A stretch of DNA of 64,000 nt from Scandinavium manionii (GCF_024764775.1 NZ_JALIGC010000038.1:248001-312000); one strand, 5' to 3'; counted from the stretch's first letter, positions 8,709-18,333 are shown. Notes: generated by a model not told the origin, from the sequence alone. Made by a program: numbers and translations.

Positions 8709-9485
8709 ATGGAAGCAGATAGCGCAGAGCAACGAAAAGTCACCCGGTTATGTATTCAGTGCGCCCTGCTACTGCTGCAACACGGGGCAGAGAGCGCGTT
8801 GGTCGAGGAGCTCTCAACCCGGCTAGGGATAGCACTGGCCATGGACGGCGTGGAAAGCGCCATCTCCTCGAACGCTATTGTGTTGACCACGATTCTGGAC
8901 GGGAAATGCCTGACCTCGACCCGCAAAAACAACGATCGCGGTATCAACATGCATGTGGTGACTGAGGTCCAGCACATCGTGATCATGGCCGAGCACAAGC
9001 TGTTGGATACCAAAGATGTCGATAAGCGTTTTGCACAGATAAAACCGCTGCGCTATCCACGCTGGCTGGTTGTCACTATGGTTGGCCTCTCCTGCGCCTG
9101 TTTCTGCAAACTTAATAACGGCGGTTGGGACGGGGCCTTTATCACTCTCTGCGCCAGCGCGCTGGCCATGTATATTCGCCAGGTGCTCACCCATCGCTCG
9201 ATGCACCCACAAATAAACTTCTGCATCACCGCGTTTGTCGCCACCACCATTTCCGGGCTGATGCTGCGCCTGCCCGCGTTCGAGCAAACGTCTACGGTGG
9301 CGATGGCCGCCAGCGTGCTGCTGTTAGTGCCGGGCTTCCCGCTTATCAATGCCGTCGCCGATATGTTCAAAGGTCACATTAATACCGGGCTGGCACGTTG
9401 GGCTATCGCCAGCCTGCTGACGCTCGCCACGTGTATTGGGGTAGTGATGGCGATGACACTGTGGGGGCTGCGCGGATGGGTATAA
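8709..9485 (+). CDS. yjjP: Succinate exporter subunit YjjP (ThrE family, large subunit)
   Basis: This 258-residue protein has an N-terminal soluble ThrE/DUF1212 domain (SALVEELSTRLG, then AISSNAIVLTT) and five hydrophobic segments after residue ~115. ThrE-type exporters in enterobacteria are split. YjjP supplies the large part and YjjB the small membrane part, and in E. coli the pair exports succinate. The last ten bases overlap the start of yjjB. This suits succinate export in a strain whose hpa pathway ends in succinate, though that functional link is inference. Confidence 0.92.
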   Translation: MEADSAEQRKVTRLCIQCALLLLQHGAESALVEELSTRLGIALAMDGVESAISSNAIVLTTILDGKCLTSTRKNNDRGINMHVVTEVQHIVIMAEHKLLDTKDVDKRFAQIKPLRYPRWLVVTMVGLSCACFCKLNNGGWDGAFITLCASALAMYIRQVLTHRSMHPQINFCITAFVATTISGLMLRLPAFEQTSTVAMAASVLLLVPGFPLINAVADMFKGHINTGLARWAIASLLTLATCIGVVMAMTLWGLRGWV

Positions 9486-9949
9486 TCGATTTTTTGCAAG
9501 TGCTGCTGCAAGACATGCTGCTGTCCGCCATTCCCGCTGTGGGTTTTGCGATGGTGTTTAACGTGCCGCACCGCGCGCTGGCCTGGTGTGCGCTACTGGG
9601 CGCTATCGGGCACAGTTCGCGAATGGTCATCATGCTGGCAGGGATGAACATCGAATGGGCGACGTTTATCGCCTCAATGCTGGTTGGCAGCATCGGGATC
9701 CAATGGTCACGCTGGTATCTGGCGCACCCTAAAATTTTCACCGTCGCCGCGGTCATTCCCATGTTTCCCGGGATCTCCGCTTATACCGCGATGATCTCCG
9801 CGGTGAAAATCAGCCACGTCGGCTACAGCAATGAGCTGATGATGTTGTTGCTGGAAAACTTCCTCAAAGCTACATCGATCGTCGGTGCACTGTCGGTTGG
9901 ATTATCGATCCCCGGTCTGTGGCTGTACCGTAAACGCCCGCGCGTCTGA
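9476..9949 (+). CDS. yjjB: Succinate exporter subunit YjjB (DUF3815)
   Basis: This 157-residue membrane protein has about five hydrophobic segments and the family motif PMFPGISAYTAM (near residue 95). It is the small subunit of the YjjPB succinate exporter. The start MGIIDFLQ lies ten bases inside the end of yjjP, so the two are translationally coupled. An upstream in-frame methionine would only extend it through yjjP-coding sequence. A 7-bp hairpin (9958-9974) without a T tract follows. Confidence 0.92.
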   Translation: MGIIDFLQVLLQDMLLSAIPAVGFAMVFNVPHRALAWCALLGAIGHSSRMVIMLAGMNIEWATFIASMLVGSIGIQWSRWYLAHPKIFTVAAVIPMFPGISAYTAMISAVKISHVGYSNELMMLLLENFLKATSIVGALSVGLSIPGLWLYRKRPRV

Positions 9950-10051
9950 GCTACCTGCCCAGGCGTCGCCTGGGGAATCTCCTCCCGCGGGCTGGTCTGT
10001 GCTACTATCAGCCCATGTTATACCTGTCGTCGTTTTGTTTGAGTAATTGCC

Positions 10052-10591
10052 ATGTCCTCCAGAATTTTAACGTCCAGCGTCATTGGGATTGATGCGTTTC
10101 TGCGCGATCCCGACGGCGTGTTAAACAATGCCGAAAACGGTGCTATCGCGGTGTTTGCCAATAATGCACCGGCGTTTTATGCCATTGCGCCCGCACGCCT
10201 GGCGCAACTGCTTGAGCTGGAGGCTAAACTCTCCCAACCGGGCAGTGACGTGGTGCTGGATGGTCAATTCTTCGACGAGCCGACGGCCGCGCCGGTTGCG
10301 GTGCCAATGGGCAAATTCGCCATGTATGCCGACTGGCAGCCGGATGCTGATTTTCAGCGGATGGCCGCACTGTGGGGCATCTCGCTGACGCAGCCCGCCA
10401 CCCCGGAAGAGCTGGCCTCTTTTACCGCCTACTGGCAGGCGGAAGGCAAAGTGTTCCATCACGTTCAGTGGCAGCAGAAACTGGCCCGCAGCCTGCAAAT
10501 CGGGCGAGCCAGCAACGGCGGGCAGCCGAGACGTGATCTCAACACGCTCTCCGAACCCGATAATCAAATTCCCCCAGGTTTCCGAGGTTAA
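10052..10591 (+). CDS. dnaT: Primosomal protein DnaT
   Basis: This 179-residue protein has the same length as E. coli DnaT (primosomal protein I), which helps load DnaB helicase at PriA-marked restart forks. The N-terminal oligomerisation domain starts MSSRILTSSVIGID. The C-terminal DNA-binding part includes FAMYADWQPDADFQ (near 90-103) and ends in a disordered tail. The stop codon shares its last base with an ATG for dnaC (TAATG), so the two genes are coupled. Confidence 0.96.
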   Translation: MSSRILTSSVIGIDAFLRDPDGVLNNAENGAIAVFANNAPAFYAIAPARLAQLLELEAKLSQPGSDVVLDGQFFDEPTAAPVAVPMGKFAMYADWQPDADFQRMAALWGISLTQPATPEELASFTAYWQAEGKVFHHVQWQQKLARSLQIGRASNGGQPRRDLNTLSEPDNQIPPGFRG

Positions 10592-10593
10592 TG

Positions 10594-11331
10594 ATGAAAA
10601 ATGTTGGTGATCTGATGCTGCGCCTGCAGAAAATGATGCCGAAACATATTGAACCGGCATTCAAAACGGGTGAAGAGCTGCTTGCGTGGCAAAAAGAACA
10701 GGGCCAGCTGCGTTCCGCCGCGCTGGAACGTGAAAACCGGGCGATGAAAATGCAGCGGACGTTCAACCGCTCCGGCATTCGTCCGCTGCACCAAAACTGT
10801 TCCTTTGATAACTACCGCGTGGAAAGCGACGGGCAGATGAACGCGTTATCCAAAGCGCGTCAGTACGTCGAAGAGTTCGACGGCAACATCGCCAGCTTCA
10901 TCTTTTCCGGTAAACCTGGAACCGGTAAAAACCATCTGGCGGCAGCCATCTGCAATGAGCTGCTGCTGCGCGGGAAATCAGTGTTAATCATCACCGTGGC
11001 CGACATCATGTCCGCGATGAAAGACACCTTTACTAACCGCGAAACCACCGAAGAAAAGCTGCTGAACGATCTGAGCAATGTCGATCTGCTGGTGATTGAT
11101 GAGATCGGCGTCCAGACGGAATCGCGCTATGAAAAAGTGATCATCAACCAGATTGTTGACCGCCGCTCTTCGTCAAAACGTCCGACCGGGATGCTGACCA
11201 ACAGCAACATGGACGAGATGAATAAGCTGCTGGGCGAACGTGTCATGGACCGTATGCGTCTGGGCAACAGCCTGTGGGTGATTTTCAACTGGGATAGCTA
11301 CCGCAGCCGCGTCACTGGCAAAGAGTATTGA
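10594..11331 (+). CDS. dnaC: DnaB helicase loader DnaC
   Basis: This 245-residue AAA+ ATPase, nearly identical to E. coli DnaC, loads DnaB at oriC and at restart forks. The N-terminal ~50 residues bind DnaB. Walker A is GKPGTGKN (with Asn in place of the usual Ser/Thr, as in E. coli DnaC) and Walker B is LLVIDEIG. The C-terminus is SYRSRVTGKEY. I chose the second methionine (MKNVGDLM), as in E. coli. An ATG three bases earlier overlaps the dnaT stop. Confidence 0.97.
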   Translation: MKNVGDLMLRLQKMMPKHIEPAFKTGEELLAWQKEQGQLRSAALERENRAMKMQRTFNRSGIRPLHQNCSFDNYRVESDGQMNALSKARQYVEEFDGNIASFIFSGKPGTGKNHLAAAICNELLLRGKSVLIITVADIMSAMKDTFTNRETTEEKLLNDLSNVDLLVIDEIGVQTESRYEKVIINQIVDRRSSSKRPTGMLTNSNMDEMNKLLGERVMDRMRLGNSLWVIFNWDSYRSRVTGKEY

Positions 11332-11391
11332 GATTTTTCCGAACCCCGGCAGCGCTATACTGACCGGGTTTCAGTCAACTGAGTAAAACCT

Positions 11392-11883
11392 ATGAATACT
11401 GCTAAACGTCTTCTTTGCACTGCCGCGCTGACCAGCGCCCTGCTCTCCACCAGCACCTTCGCAATTTCCCTGAGTGACACGCTTTCCAGCGCCGCAAGCG
11501 AACTGGGTGGCTCAAGCACTTCGTCAACAGGCACAACTTCGCTCTCCTCGCTGACCAGCCTGCTGAGCGACAGCGGCAAAGCGCTGAGCGCCGACAACAT
11601 GAACAACGCCGCGGGTATTCTCAGCTACTGCGCCCAACAGAAACTGACTTCCGTTACCGATACCGAAAACGTGAAGAATCAGGTGCTGGATAAACTGGGT
11701 CTGGATACCGCGCCAGAACAGAAAGCCGATACCAACTATATGGACGGTATTCAGGGTCTGCTTAACGCCCAAAATGGCCAGCAGCTGAATCTGAGCTCAT
11801 TGGGCGATTCAGATCTTGGAAAACAAGTGAAAACCAAGGCTTGCGATCTGGTACTCAAACAAGGCGCCAATTTCCTCTCCTGA
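11392..11883 (+). CDS. yjjA: Exported DUF2501 protein YjjA
   Basis: This 163-residue protein has a clear signal peptide: MNTAKRLL, a hydrophobic core, then STFA-IS, with cleavage near residue 24. The mature part is rich in Ser, Leu, Asp and Gly, and its two cysteines (near 82 and 152) could form a disulfide in the periplasm. It matches the enterobacterial DUF2501/YjjA family in length, composition and position after dnaC. Function is unknown. Confidence 0.88.
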   Translation: MNTAKRLLCTAALTSALLSTSTFAISLSDTLSSAASELGGSSTSSTGTTSLSSLTSLLSDSGKALSADNMNNAAGILSYCAQQKLTSVTDTENVKNQVLDKLGLDTAPEQKADTNYMDGIQGLLNAQNGQQLNLSSLGDSDLGKQVKTKACDLVLKQGANFLS

Positions 11884-12067
11884 TCTCCGCTAAACACCCG
11901 CACACACCGGATGTGAGCGGGTTAAAAATCACCCATTTCTAATCCAATTCTGAATCAGCGCACATTTTAATGACGCTATAATTGCAGCAATATGGCACTG
12001 CAATTACAGTGTAGGGTCAAAAAATAGTATCGGGTCAGCGGATGGCCTGTGTGACTGAGGATGTGCC

Positions 12068-14359
12068 GTGTCCGAGCTTGTTTCTATTGCTCTGTTTCTC
12101 GCTTCCGTCGTGATTTATTCATGGAAAGCGGGACGTAATACCTGGTGGTTTGCCTCCATCCTGATGGTGCTTGGACTTTTTGTGGTCCTGAATCTGACTC
12201 TTTACGCCAGCGATTATTTCACCGGCGACGGCATTAACGATGCCGTGCTCTATACCCTGACCAACAGCCTGACCGGTGCGGGTATCAGCAAATATATCCT
12301 GCCTGGCATTGGTCTGGTCGTGGCGCTGGTACTGGTCTTTGGTGGACTCGGCTGGGTGCTACGCCGTCGTCGCCATCATCCGCATCATCTTGGCTACAGT
12401 GTCCTGGCGCTGGGGCTTGCTCTCGCGTCCGTAGATGCCAGCCCGGCATTTCGCCAGATAACCGAACTGGTAAAATCCCAGTCCCGCGATGGCGATCCGG
12501 ACTTTGCCGCCTGGTATAAAGAGCCGTCGAAAACCATTCCAAATCCGAAGCTGAACCTGGTGTATATCTACGGTGAAAGCCTCGAACGCACCTATTTCGA
12601 TAATAAAGCGTTCCCGAATCTGACGCCGGAACTCGGTAAGCTCAAAAACGAGAGCATCGATTTCAGCCACACCATGCAGCTGCCGGGCACCGATTACACC
12701 ATCGCCGGTATGGTCGCCTCCCAGTGCGGTATTCCGCTGTTCGCGCCATTCGAAGGCAACGCCTCGGCCTCGGTCTCGAGCTTCTTCCCGCAGAACATTT
12801 GCCTCGGTGACATCCTGAAAAACTCAGGCTACAAAAACTACTTTATGCAAGGCGCTAACCTGCGCTTCGCCGGGAAAGACGTATTCCTGCAATCACACGG
12901 CTTTGACCATCTTTACGGTGCCGAAGAGCTGAAAACCCTCGTTTCAGACCCAGGCTACCGCAATGACTGGGGCTTCTACGACGACACGGTTCTCGACGAA
13001 GTGTGGAAAAAGTACGAAGAGCTGTCGAAGTCCGGCCAGCGCTTCTCGCTGTTCACGCTGACGGTCGATACCCATCACCCGGATGGATTCATCTCCCGCA
13101 CCTGCGATCGCAAAAAATATGAGATTGACGGTAAAACCAACCAGTCATTCAGCGCGGTAACCTGCAGCCAGGAACACGTGGCGGCGCTGATCGAAAAAAT
13201 CAAAGCCTCTCCGTACTTTAAGAACACGGTGATCGTGGTGTCATCTGACCATCTGGCGATGAAAAACACCGCCTGGGATTACCTCAACAAACAGGATCGC
13301 AGCAACCTGTTCTTCGTGATTCGTGGCGATAAGCCGCAGCAGGAAGTGATGGGCGTGAAGCGCAGCACCATGGATAACGGCGCGACGGTGCTGGATATTC
13401 TTGGCGGCGATAACTTTATCGGCCTCGGTCGCAGCAGCCTGTCCGGCCAGTCGCTGGCGGAAGTGTTCCTCAACATGAAAGAGAAAGTGCTGGCGTGGAA
13501 GCCGGACATTATTCGCCTGTGGAACTTCCCGAAATCGATCAAAGATTTCACCATCGATGAGCAGAAAGGGATGATTGCGTTCTCCGGGTCGCACTTCCGT
13601 CTGCCGCTGTTGCTGAAGGTGTCGGATAACCGCGTTGAGCCGCTGCCGGAAAGTGAATACTCCGCCCCGCTGCGTTACCAGCTGGCAGATTTCGCCCCGC
13701 GCGACAACTTCATGTGGATTGACCGCTGCTACAAAATGGCCCAGATGTGGGCGCCGGAACTGGCTCTTTCTACTGACTGGTGCGTGTCTCAGGGCCAGCT
13801 TGGCGGCCAGCAAATTGTGCAGCACGTCGATAAAGCGCAATGGAAAGGCAAAGCCGCGTTTAAAGACACGGTTATCGACATGGAGCGCTATAAAGGCAAC
13901 GTCGATACCCTGAAAATCGTCGATAACGACATTCGTTATAAAGCGGACAGTTTCATCTTCAACGTCGCCGGTGCGCCGGAAGAGGTCAAACAGTTCAGCG
14001 GAATTTCACGTCCGGAAAGCTGGGGCCGCTGGTCTAACGCACAGTTGGGCAATGAAGTGAAGATTGAGTACAAAACGCCACTGCCGCAGAAATTCGACCT
14101 GGTGATCACCGCCAAAGCCTATGGCGAAAACGCTGATAAACCGATTCCTGTGCGGGTCGGCAACAGTGAGCAAACGCTGACCCTGGGCAAAGACGTCACC
14201 ACCACCACGCTGCATTTCGACAACCCGACAAACAGTAATCTGCTGACTATCGCGCCGCCGGATCCGCAGACCACCAACGAGGGCAATATTCTCGGCCACG
14301 CCCCACGCCAGTTGGGGATTGGGATGGTGGAGATCAAAGTGGTGAAATCGGAAGGGTAA
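12068..14359 (+). CDS. opgB: Phosphoglycerol transferase I OpgB
   Basis: This 763-residue protein matches E. coli OpgB (MdoB) in length and sequence. It transfers phosphoglycerol from phosphatidylglycerol to osmoregulated periplasmic glucans. Three or four N-terminal membrane helices (to ~residue 105) anchor a large periplasmic alkaline-phosphatase-superfamily domain. The metal/nucleophile threonine region is YIYGESLERTYFD (near 165-177), with later ligands in DTHHPDGF and SSDHLAM. Translation starts at GTG, as in E. coli. A strong terminator follows. Confidence 0.97.
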   Translation: MSELVSIALFLASVVIYSWKAGRNTWWFASILMVLGLFVVLNLTLYASDYFTGDGINDAVLYTLTNSLTGAGISKYILPGIGLVVALVLVFGGLGWVLRRRRHHPHHLGYSVLALGLALASVDASPAFRQITELVKSQSRDGDPDFAAWYKEPSKTIPNPKLNLVYIYGESLERTYFDNKAFPNLTPELGKLKNESIDFSHTMQLPGTDYTIAGMVASQCGIPLFAPFEGNASASVSSFFPQNICLGDILKNSGYKNYFMQGANLRFAGKDVFLQSHGFDHLYGAEELKTLVSDPGYRNDWGFYDDTVLDEVWKKYEELSKSGQRFSLFTLTVDTHHPDGFISRTCDRKKYEIDGKTNQSFSAVTCSQEHVAALIEKIKASPYFKNTVIVVSSDHLAMKNTAWDYLNKQDRSNLFFVIRGDKPQQEVMGVKRSTMDNGATVLDILGGDNFIGLGRSSLSGQSLAEVFLNMKEKVLAWKPDIIRLWNFPKSIKDFTIDEQKGMIAFSGSHFRLPLLLKVSDNRVEPLPESEYSAPLRYQLADFAPRDNFMWIDRCYKMAQMWAPELALSTDWCVSQGQLGGQQIVQHVDKAQWKGKAAFKDTVIDMERYKGNVDTLKIVDNDIRYKADSFIFNVAGAPEEVKQFSGISRPESWGRWSNAQLGNEVKIEYKTPLPQKFDLVITAKAYGENADKPIPVRVGNSEQTLTLGKDVTTTTLHFDNPTNSNLLTIAPPDPQTTNEGNILGHAPRQLGIGMVEIKVVKSEG

Positions 14360-14364
14360 AATCA

Positions 14365-14391
14365 AGGGGAGCTTAGGCTCCCCTCTTTTTT
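14365..14391 (+). terminator. Rho-independent terminator after opgB
   Basis: AGGGGAGC-TTAG-GCTCCCCT forms an 8-bp GC-rich stem with a four-base loop, followed by a T-rich run. It lies six bases after the opgB stop. Confidence 0.9.
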
Positions 14392-14429
14392 ACCCGCTGG
14401 CGCGATGCAAAGCGGACCTACACAATCAG

Positions 14430-14466
14430 GTTTAGTAGGCCCGGCAAGCCTGCGCCGCCGGGCATT
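14430..14466. repeat. REP-type palindromic element
   Basis: GCCCGGCAAGCCTGCGCCGCCGGGC has the core of an enterobacterial REP/BIME unit, an imperfect GC-rich palindrome with a mismatch near the loop. It lies between the convergent genes opgB and tsr. Confidence 0.6.
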
Positions 14467-14472
14467 TGCGTA

Positions 14473-16140
14473 TCAGAAGGTTTCCCAGTTCTCACCGTTT
14501 TCAGTCGCTGCGGTTTTACGCAGAGTCTTAACCGGCACACTGGTTTTCGGGGCAGATGACTCACGCCTGGCCGTCAGCTGCTGCTGCTGAATACGGAATA
14601 CCGCCACCGCCTGCGTCAGACGACTCGCCTGCTCTTCCAGTGCGGCCGCTGCCGATGCGGACTCTTCCACCAGCGAGGCGTTCTGCTGCGTCACACGATC
14701 CATCTCGGCCACTGCCAGACCCACCTGATCGATACCCCGGCTCTGTTCGTCGGATGCCGACGCGATTTCACCCATGATGTCGGTCACGCGGGTTACCGCA
14801 TTGACGATTTCATCCATGGTTTCACCGGCGCTTTCGACCAGTGTCGAACCGATATCAACCCGGCTGACCGAGTCTTCAATCAGGCTCTTGATTTCACGTG
14901 CCGCCTGGGCGCTGCGCTGCGCCAGATTACGCACTTCACCGGCGACCACCGCAAAACCACGGCCCTGCTCACCAGCACGCGCGGCTTCTACCGCGGCGTT
15001 CAGCGCCAGAATGTTAGTCTGGAAGGCAATTCCGTCAATAACGCTGATGATATCGGCAATTTTCTGCGAACTGCTGGTAATATCGCGCATTGTCTGCACC
15101 ACGTTATCCACCACTTTGCCGCCTTTCTGCGCGGTTTCCGACGCGCTTAGCGCCAGATGGCTCGCCTGACGGGCGTTTTCGGCGTTCTGTTTCACCGTCG
15201 CGGTCAGTTCTTCCATGCTCGCGGCAGTCTCTTCCAGAGAAGCAGCTTGCTGTTCGGTACGGGAAGAGAGGTCGTTGTTGCCCATCGCAATCTCACTGGC
15301 ACCACTGTAAATGGCGTCAGCCCCGTTGCGCACTTCGCCGACGGTACGCACCAACTCGCTCTGCATATGGCGCAGAGAATCCGCCAGCTGGCCCATTTCA
15401 TTGCTGCCGTGCACGTCGATCGGTTTTACCAGATCGCCGCCGGCAATATGGCGAATACTGTCGATCACCCGCGTCAGCGGCTGGATCAACGTTTTGTGGA
15501 TCCCAAGCCAGACCACAACGATCACCGCCAACACCGCGATCAATACGCTTACCAGCACCCAGATCGCCTGAGTGTATGAGCTACTGTTATCTTCTACTGC
15601 CAGCTCGTAAAGATGATCGTTTTGCTGGAAATACGTCACATAGGCTTTCTCGAAGCCATCCTGATAGCCCTGGGTCGGCTGATCAAAGAAGGCGTTGATC
15701 TTACCCGCACCGAGTAGCTGGATAAGCTCCGCCAGCGCGCCGTGATAGATATCGTAATTGCGTTTAATGTCGAGCGCGGCCGCTTCACTCTGGCGTGGAT
15801 CGCGAGGCTGGGCTTCGTATTCTGCCCAACGCTGTTCCGCATCATTGAGAGAGGCGGTGGCGACCTTCATCAGATCCGCCACGATCGCGCCGCTACCGAT
15901 ATTGTTCTGATCCATCATATAGCGGATCCCAGCGCGGTTGAGGGTGTTACGGGTTTGCAGCAGTGCCACCCAGCTGCCGTTCAGCGTGGCCTGCTGCTGG
16001 CGGATGGTTTGCAGAACGGTGAAGTTTTCTTTGTCGTGTTTCAGCGCGTTAAAGAACAGACCGCCGGATGTCAGTTGTAAAAGGCCAAATATGACCAAAA
16101 CCAGCACGAGGCTGGTCACAATTTTAATACGGTTTAACAT
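14473..16140 (-). CDS. tsr: Serine chemoreceptor Tsr
   Basis: This 555-residue transmembrane chemoreceptor is close to E. coli Tsr. TM1 is near residues 7-30, the periplasmic ligand domain runs to ~190 (with RYMMDQNN, part of the serine pocket region), and TM2 is near 191-213. A HAMP domain and a coiled-coil signalling domain follow. The tip contains VIDGIAFQTNILALNAAVEAAR. Methylation-site glutamines/glutamates lie in the SRTEQQAASLEETAASMEEL stretch. The C-terminal pentapeptide NWETF for CheR/CheB docking is intact. A sigma-28 promoter lies upstream. Confidence 0.96.
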   Translation of the reverse strand: MLNRIKIVTSLVLVLVIFGLLQLTSGGLFFNALKHDKENFTVLQTIRQQQATLNGSWVALLQTRNTLNRAGIRYMMDQNNIGSGAIVADLMKVATASLNDAEQRWAEYEAQPRDPRQSEAAALDIKRNYDIYHGALAELIQLLGAGKINAFFDQPTQGYQDGFEKAYVTYFQQNDHLYELAVEDNSSSYTQAIWVLVSVLIAVLAVIVVVWLGIHKTLIQPLTRVIDSIRHIAGGDLVKPIDVHGSNEMGQLADSLRHMQSELVRTVGEVRNGADAIYSGASEIAMGNNDLSSRTEQQAASLEETAASMEELTATVKQNAENARQASHLALSASETAQKGGKVVDNVVQTMRDITSSSQKIADIISVIDGIAFQTNILALNAAVEAARAGEQGRGFAVVAGEVRNLAQRSAQAAREIKSLIEDSVSRVDIGSTLVESAGETMDEIVNAVTRVTDIMGEIASASDEQSRGIDQVGLAVAEMDRVTQQNASLVEESASAAAALEEQASRLTQAVAVFRIQQQQLTARRESSAPKTSVPVKTLRKTAATENGENWETF

Positions 16141-16170
16141 GTTGTCTCTATCCAGTGGGAAGTTAACAGT

Positions 16171-16197
16171 TATTCGGCCTGAAAAGAGAAAACTTTA
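16171..16197 (-). promoter_or_regulatory. Sigma-28 (FliA) promoter of tsr
   Basis: On the minus strand the sequence reads TAAAGTTT-N11-GCCGAATA. The flagellar sigma-28 consensus is TAAAGTTT-N11-GCCGATAA, so the -35 box and spacing are perfect and the -10 is nearly so. It lies about 30 bases before the tsr start. Confidence 0.92.
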
Positions 16198-16303
16198 AGG
16201 AAAAACAGGCTGAAAAGAGGGATTAATACCCTCCATTCATGCTGACCAAAACAGCTATAATTTAACCATGTACGCTATATCATTGAAAATGAGAAAGTTA
16301 TCA

Positions 16304-16759
16304 CTACTCTTCTGAGGGTATTTCGCGGTCACGCTCAGCAATATGCCGGTTACCCAGCACAATAAATTCCTCCAGTAACGCGGTCAGTTGCTGCATTTTC
16401 TCCGGCGTGTACTCCGCTTCAATCTGTCGATAAGCCTCTTCCACCTGCGCCTGAGCGCGTTCATACAGCGCATTCCCCTCTTTGGTCAGCGAGACATACA
16501 GTTTCCTCTGGTCATTCAACGGTTTTAAACGCAGCACCAGGCCGTCACGCTCCATGCGCGTGAGGATCCCCGTCAGGCTGGGGCGCAAGATGCAGGTCCG
16601 GAAAGCCAGGTCATGGAAATCCATAGAAGGATGCTCAGCCAGTACACGCACAATACGCCACTGCTGCTCTGTCAGATTATGCCGCTTCACAATGGGCCGG
16701 AAGTAAGACATTGCCGCTTCCCGCGCCTGCAACAACGCAATCGTTAGTGAATCATGCAT
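16304..16759 (-). CDS. hpaR: HpaR, MarR-family repressor of the hpa genes
   Basis: This 151-residue MarR-type winged-helix protein has the recognition helix in RTCILRPSLTGILTRMERDGLV (split around residues 59-80) and the wing KPLNDQRKLYVSLT. In E. coli W and Salmonella, HpaR represses the hpaGEDFHI promoter and its own. It is relieved by 4-hydroxyphenylacetate-type ligands. It is divergent from hpaG, with a 272-base regulatory gap between them, the standard arrangement. Confidence 0.93.
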   Translation of the reverse strand: MHDSLTIALLQAREAAMSYFRPIVKRHNLTEQQWRIVRVLAEHPSMDFHDLAFRTCILRPSLTGILTRMERDGLVLRLKPLNDQRKLYVSLTKEGNALYERAQAQVEEAYRQIEAEYTPEKMQQLTALLEEFIVLGNRHIAERDREIPSEE

Positions 16760-16773
16760 AGCCTTCCCTCGAT

Positions 16774-16799
16774 GAAATCATTAATAGATGAATGATTTA
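16774..16799. promoter_or_regulatory. Probable HpaR operator near hpaR start
   Basis: An inverted repeat, AATCATT-N8-AATGATT, sits 17 bases upstream of the hpaR start in the hpaR-hpaG gap. Its size and AT-rich dyad are typical of MarR-family operators. A second palindrome, ATTAATATATTAAT (16979-16992), lies close to hpaG. E. coli W has two HpaR sites placed in this way. Assignment is by position and symmetry only. Confidence 0.55.
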
Positions 16800-16978
16800 A
16801 TTATGCTGTTTTTATCAACAAGCCAATGTTAGCTAAAAAGTTTAACAGAAATCAACGCAATAAATTAAAACAATGATAAATAACAGAATTTATCGCAATG
16901 TGTAAATTTATTGTTAATTACATCACAAATAATTCACTTCTGTTTGCGAAACAATCAGCAAAAGCATAAAACCTGATT

Positions 16979-16992
16979 ATTAATATATTAAT
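16979..16992. promoter_or_regulatory. Palindrome upstream of hpaG, possible second HpaR site
   Basis: ATTAATATATTAAT is a perfect 14-bp palindrome 40 bases before the hpaG start. It could be the second HpaR operator, or part of the -10 region, since it contains TATATT. Confidence 0.4.
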
Positions 16993-17031
16993 GAAATTAC
17001 AGCCCGGTCTTCCGGCCTGAGGAGTATATGC

Positions 17032-18333
17032 ATGAAAGGTACTGTTTTCGCCGTGGCACTCAACCATCGCAGCCAGCTCGATGTCTGGCGCGAAGCGTTC
17101 GAACGCCCGCCTTACCAGGCTCTACCAAAGACAGCCGTCTGGTTTATCAAACCCCGTAATACTGTCATTGGCGCCGACGAGCCTATTCCGCATCCGCAAG
17201 GAGAAACGGTGCTCAGCGGCGCAACGGTGGCGCTGATTGTGGGAAAAACGGCGAGTAAAATCCGGGCGGAAGACGCCGCCGGGTACATCGCCGGTTACGC
17301 ACTGGCGAATGAAGTCAGCCTGCCGGAAGAGAGCTTTTACCGCCCTGCGATTAAAGCAAAATGCCGTGACGGTTTTTGCCCGCTGGGGGAAATGGCGAGC
17401 GTCGATAACATCGATAATCTGACTATCGTGACCTCTATCAATGGCCGTGAAGTTGACCAATGGAATACGGCTGATTTACAACGCAGCGCCGTCGAACTGC
17501 TGAGCGCGCTGAGTGAGTTCGCCACCCTTAACCCCGGTGATGCCATTCTGATCGGTACGCCACATAAACGCGTGGAACTGCATCCTGGCGATCGCGTCAG
17601 CATTCAGGCACCAGGCTTCCCCTCACTGGAAAACCCGGTGGTAGCGGAGCAGGTGATAACTGAAACCCGAACTTTCCCGGCGTCATCTCACCCCCACGGT
17701 ACGCTCTTCGCGCTGGGTCTGAACTATGCCGATCACGCCAGTGAACTGGAATTTACACCACCGCAGGAACCGCTGGTCTTCATCAAATCCCCCAACAGCT
17801 GGACCGGTGATGCGCAGAATTCGGTACGCCCCGACAATGTGGAGTACATGCACTACGAAGCGGAACTGGTGGTGGTGATAGGCAAAACTGCGTGCAAGGT
17901 GAGTGAAACCGAGGCGATGGACTACGTGGCGGGCTATACCGTCTGTAATGACTATGCCATTCGTGACTATCTGGAAAACTATTACCGTCCCAACCTGCGG
18001 GTAAAAAGCCGCGACGGGCTGACACCGATTGCCCCGGATGTCATCGATAAATCCGCCATCCCCGATCCGCACAACTTAACCCTGCGCACCTGGGTCAACG
18101 GCGAGTTACGCCAGCAAGGCACCACCGCCGATCTTATCTTCAGCATCCCGTTTCTTATCGCCTGGCTGAGCGAATTTATGACCTTGCAGCCAGGGGACAT
18201 GATTGCGACCGGCACCCCAAAAGGGCTGTCCGACGTCGTCCCGGGTGACGAAGTGGTGGTGGAAGTCGAAGGTATCGGTCGTGTGACCAACCGAATTATC
18301 AGCGCGCAAACGCATGAGGAGACGCTGCGATGA
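17032..18333 (+). CDS. hpaG: HpaG, bifunctional HHDD isomerase / OPET decarboxylase
   Basis: This 433-residue protein is a tandem of two fumarylacetoacetate-hydrolase-fold domains, about residues 1-215 and 216-433. In the homoprotocatechuate pathway it removes CO2 from 5-oxopent-3-ene-1,2,5-tricarboxylate and isomerises the product. The second domain keeps the metal-binding pattern (YEAELVVVIGK, then DYAIRDY) and the GTPKGL loop. The first has GTPHKR and diverges more. It overlaps hpaE by four bases (ATGA), starting the hpaGEDFHIXA operon. The start is MKGTVFAVALNH after GAGG. Confidence 0.95.
   Translation: MKGTVFAVALNHRSQLDVWREAFERPPYQALPKTAVWFIKPRNTVIGADEPIPHPQGETVLSGATVALIVGKTASKIRAEDAAGYIAGYALANEVSLPEESFYRPAIKAKCRDGFCPLGEMASVDNIDNLTIVTSINGREVDQWNTADLQRSAVELLSALSEFATLNPGDAILIGTPHKRVELHPGDRVSIQAPGFPSLENPVVAEQVITETRTFPASSHPHGTLFALGLNYADHASELEFTPPQEPLVFIKSPNSWTGDAQNSVRPDNVEYMHYEAELVVVIGKTACKVSETEAMDYVAGYTVCNDYAIRDYLENYYRPNLRVKSRDGLTPIAPDVIDKSAIPDPHNLTLRTWVNGELRQQGTTADLIFSIPFLIAWLSEFMTLQPGDMIATGTPKGLSDVVPGDEVVVEVEGIGRVTNRIISAQTHEETLR

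Noticed and set aside
9958..9974. CCCAGGC-GTC-GCCTGGG hairpin after yjjB as a terminator
   Set aside because: It is a good stem but has no T tract on either side; left out as a terminator and mentioned only with yjjB.
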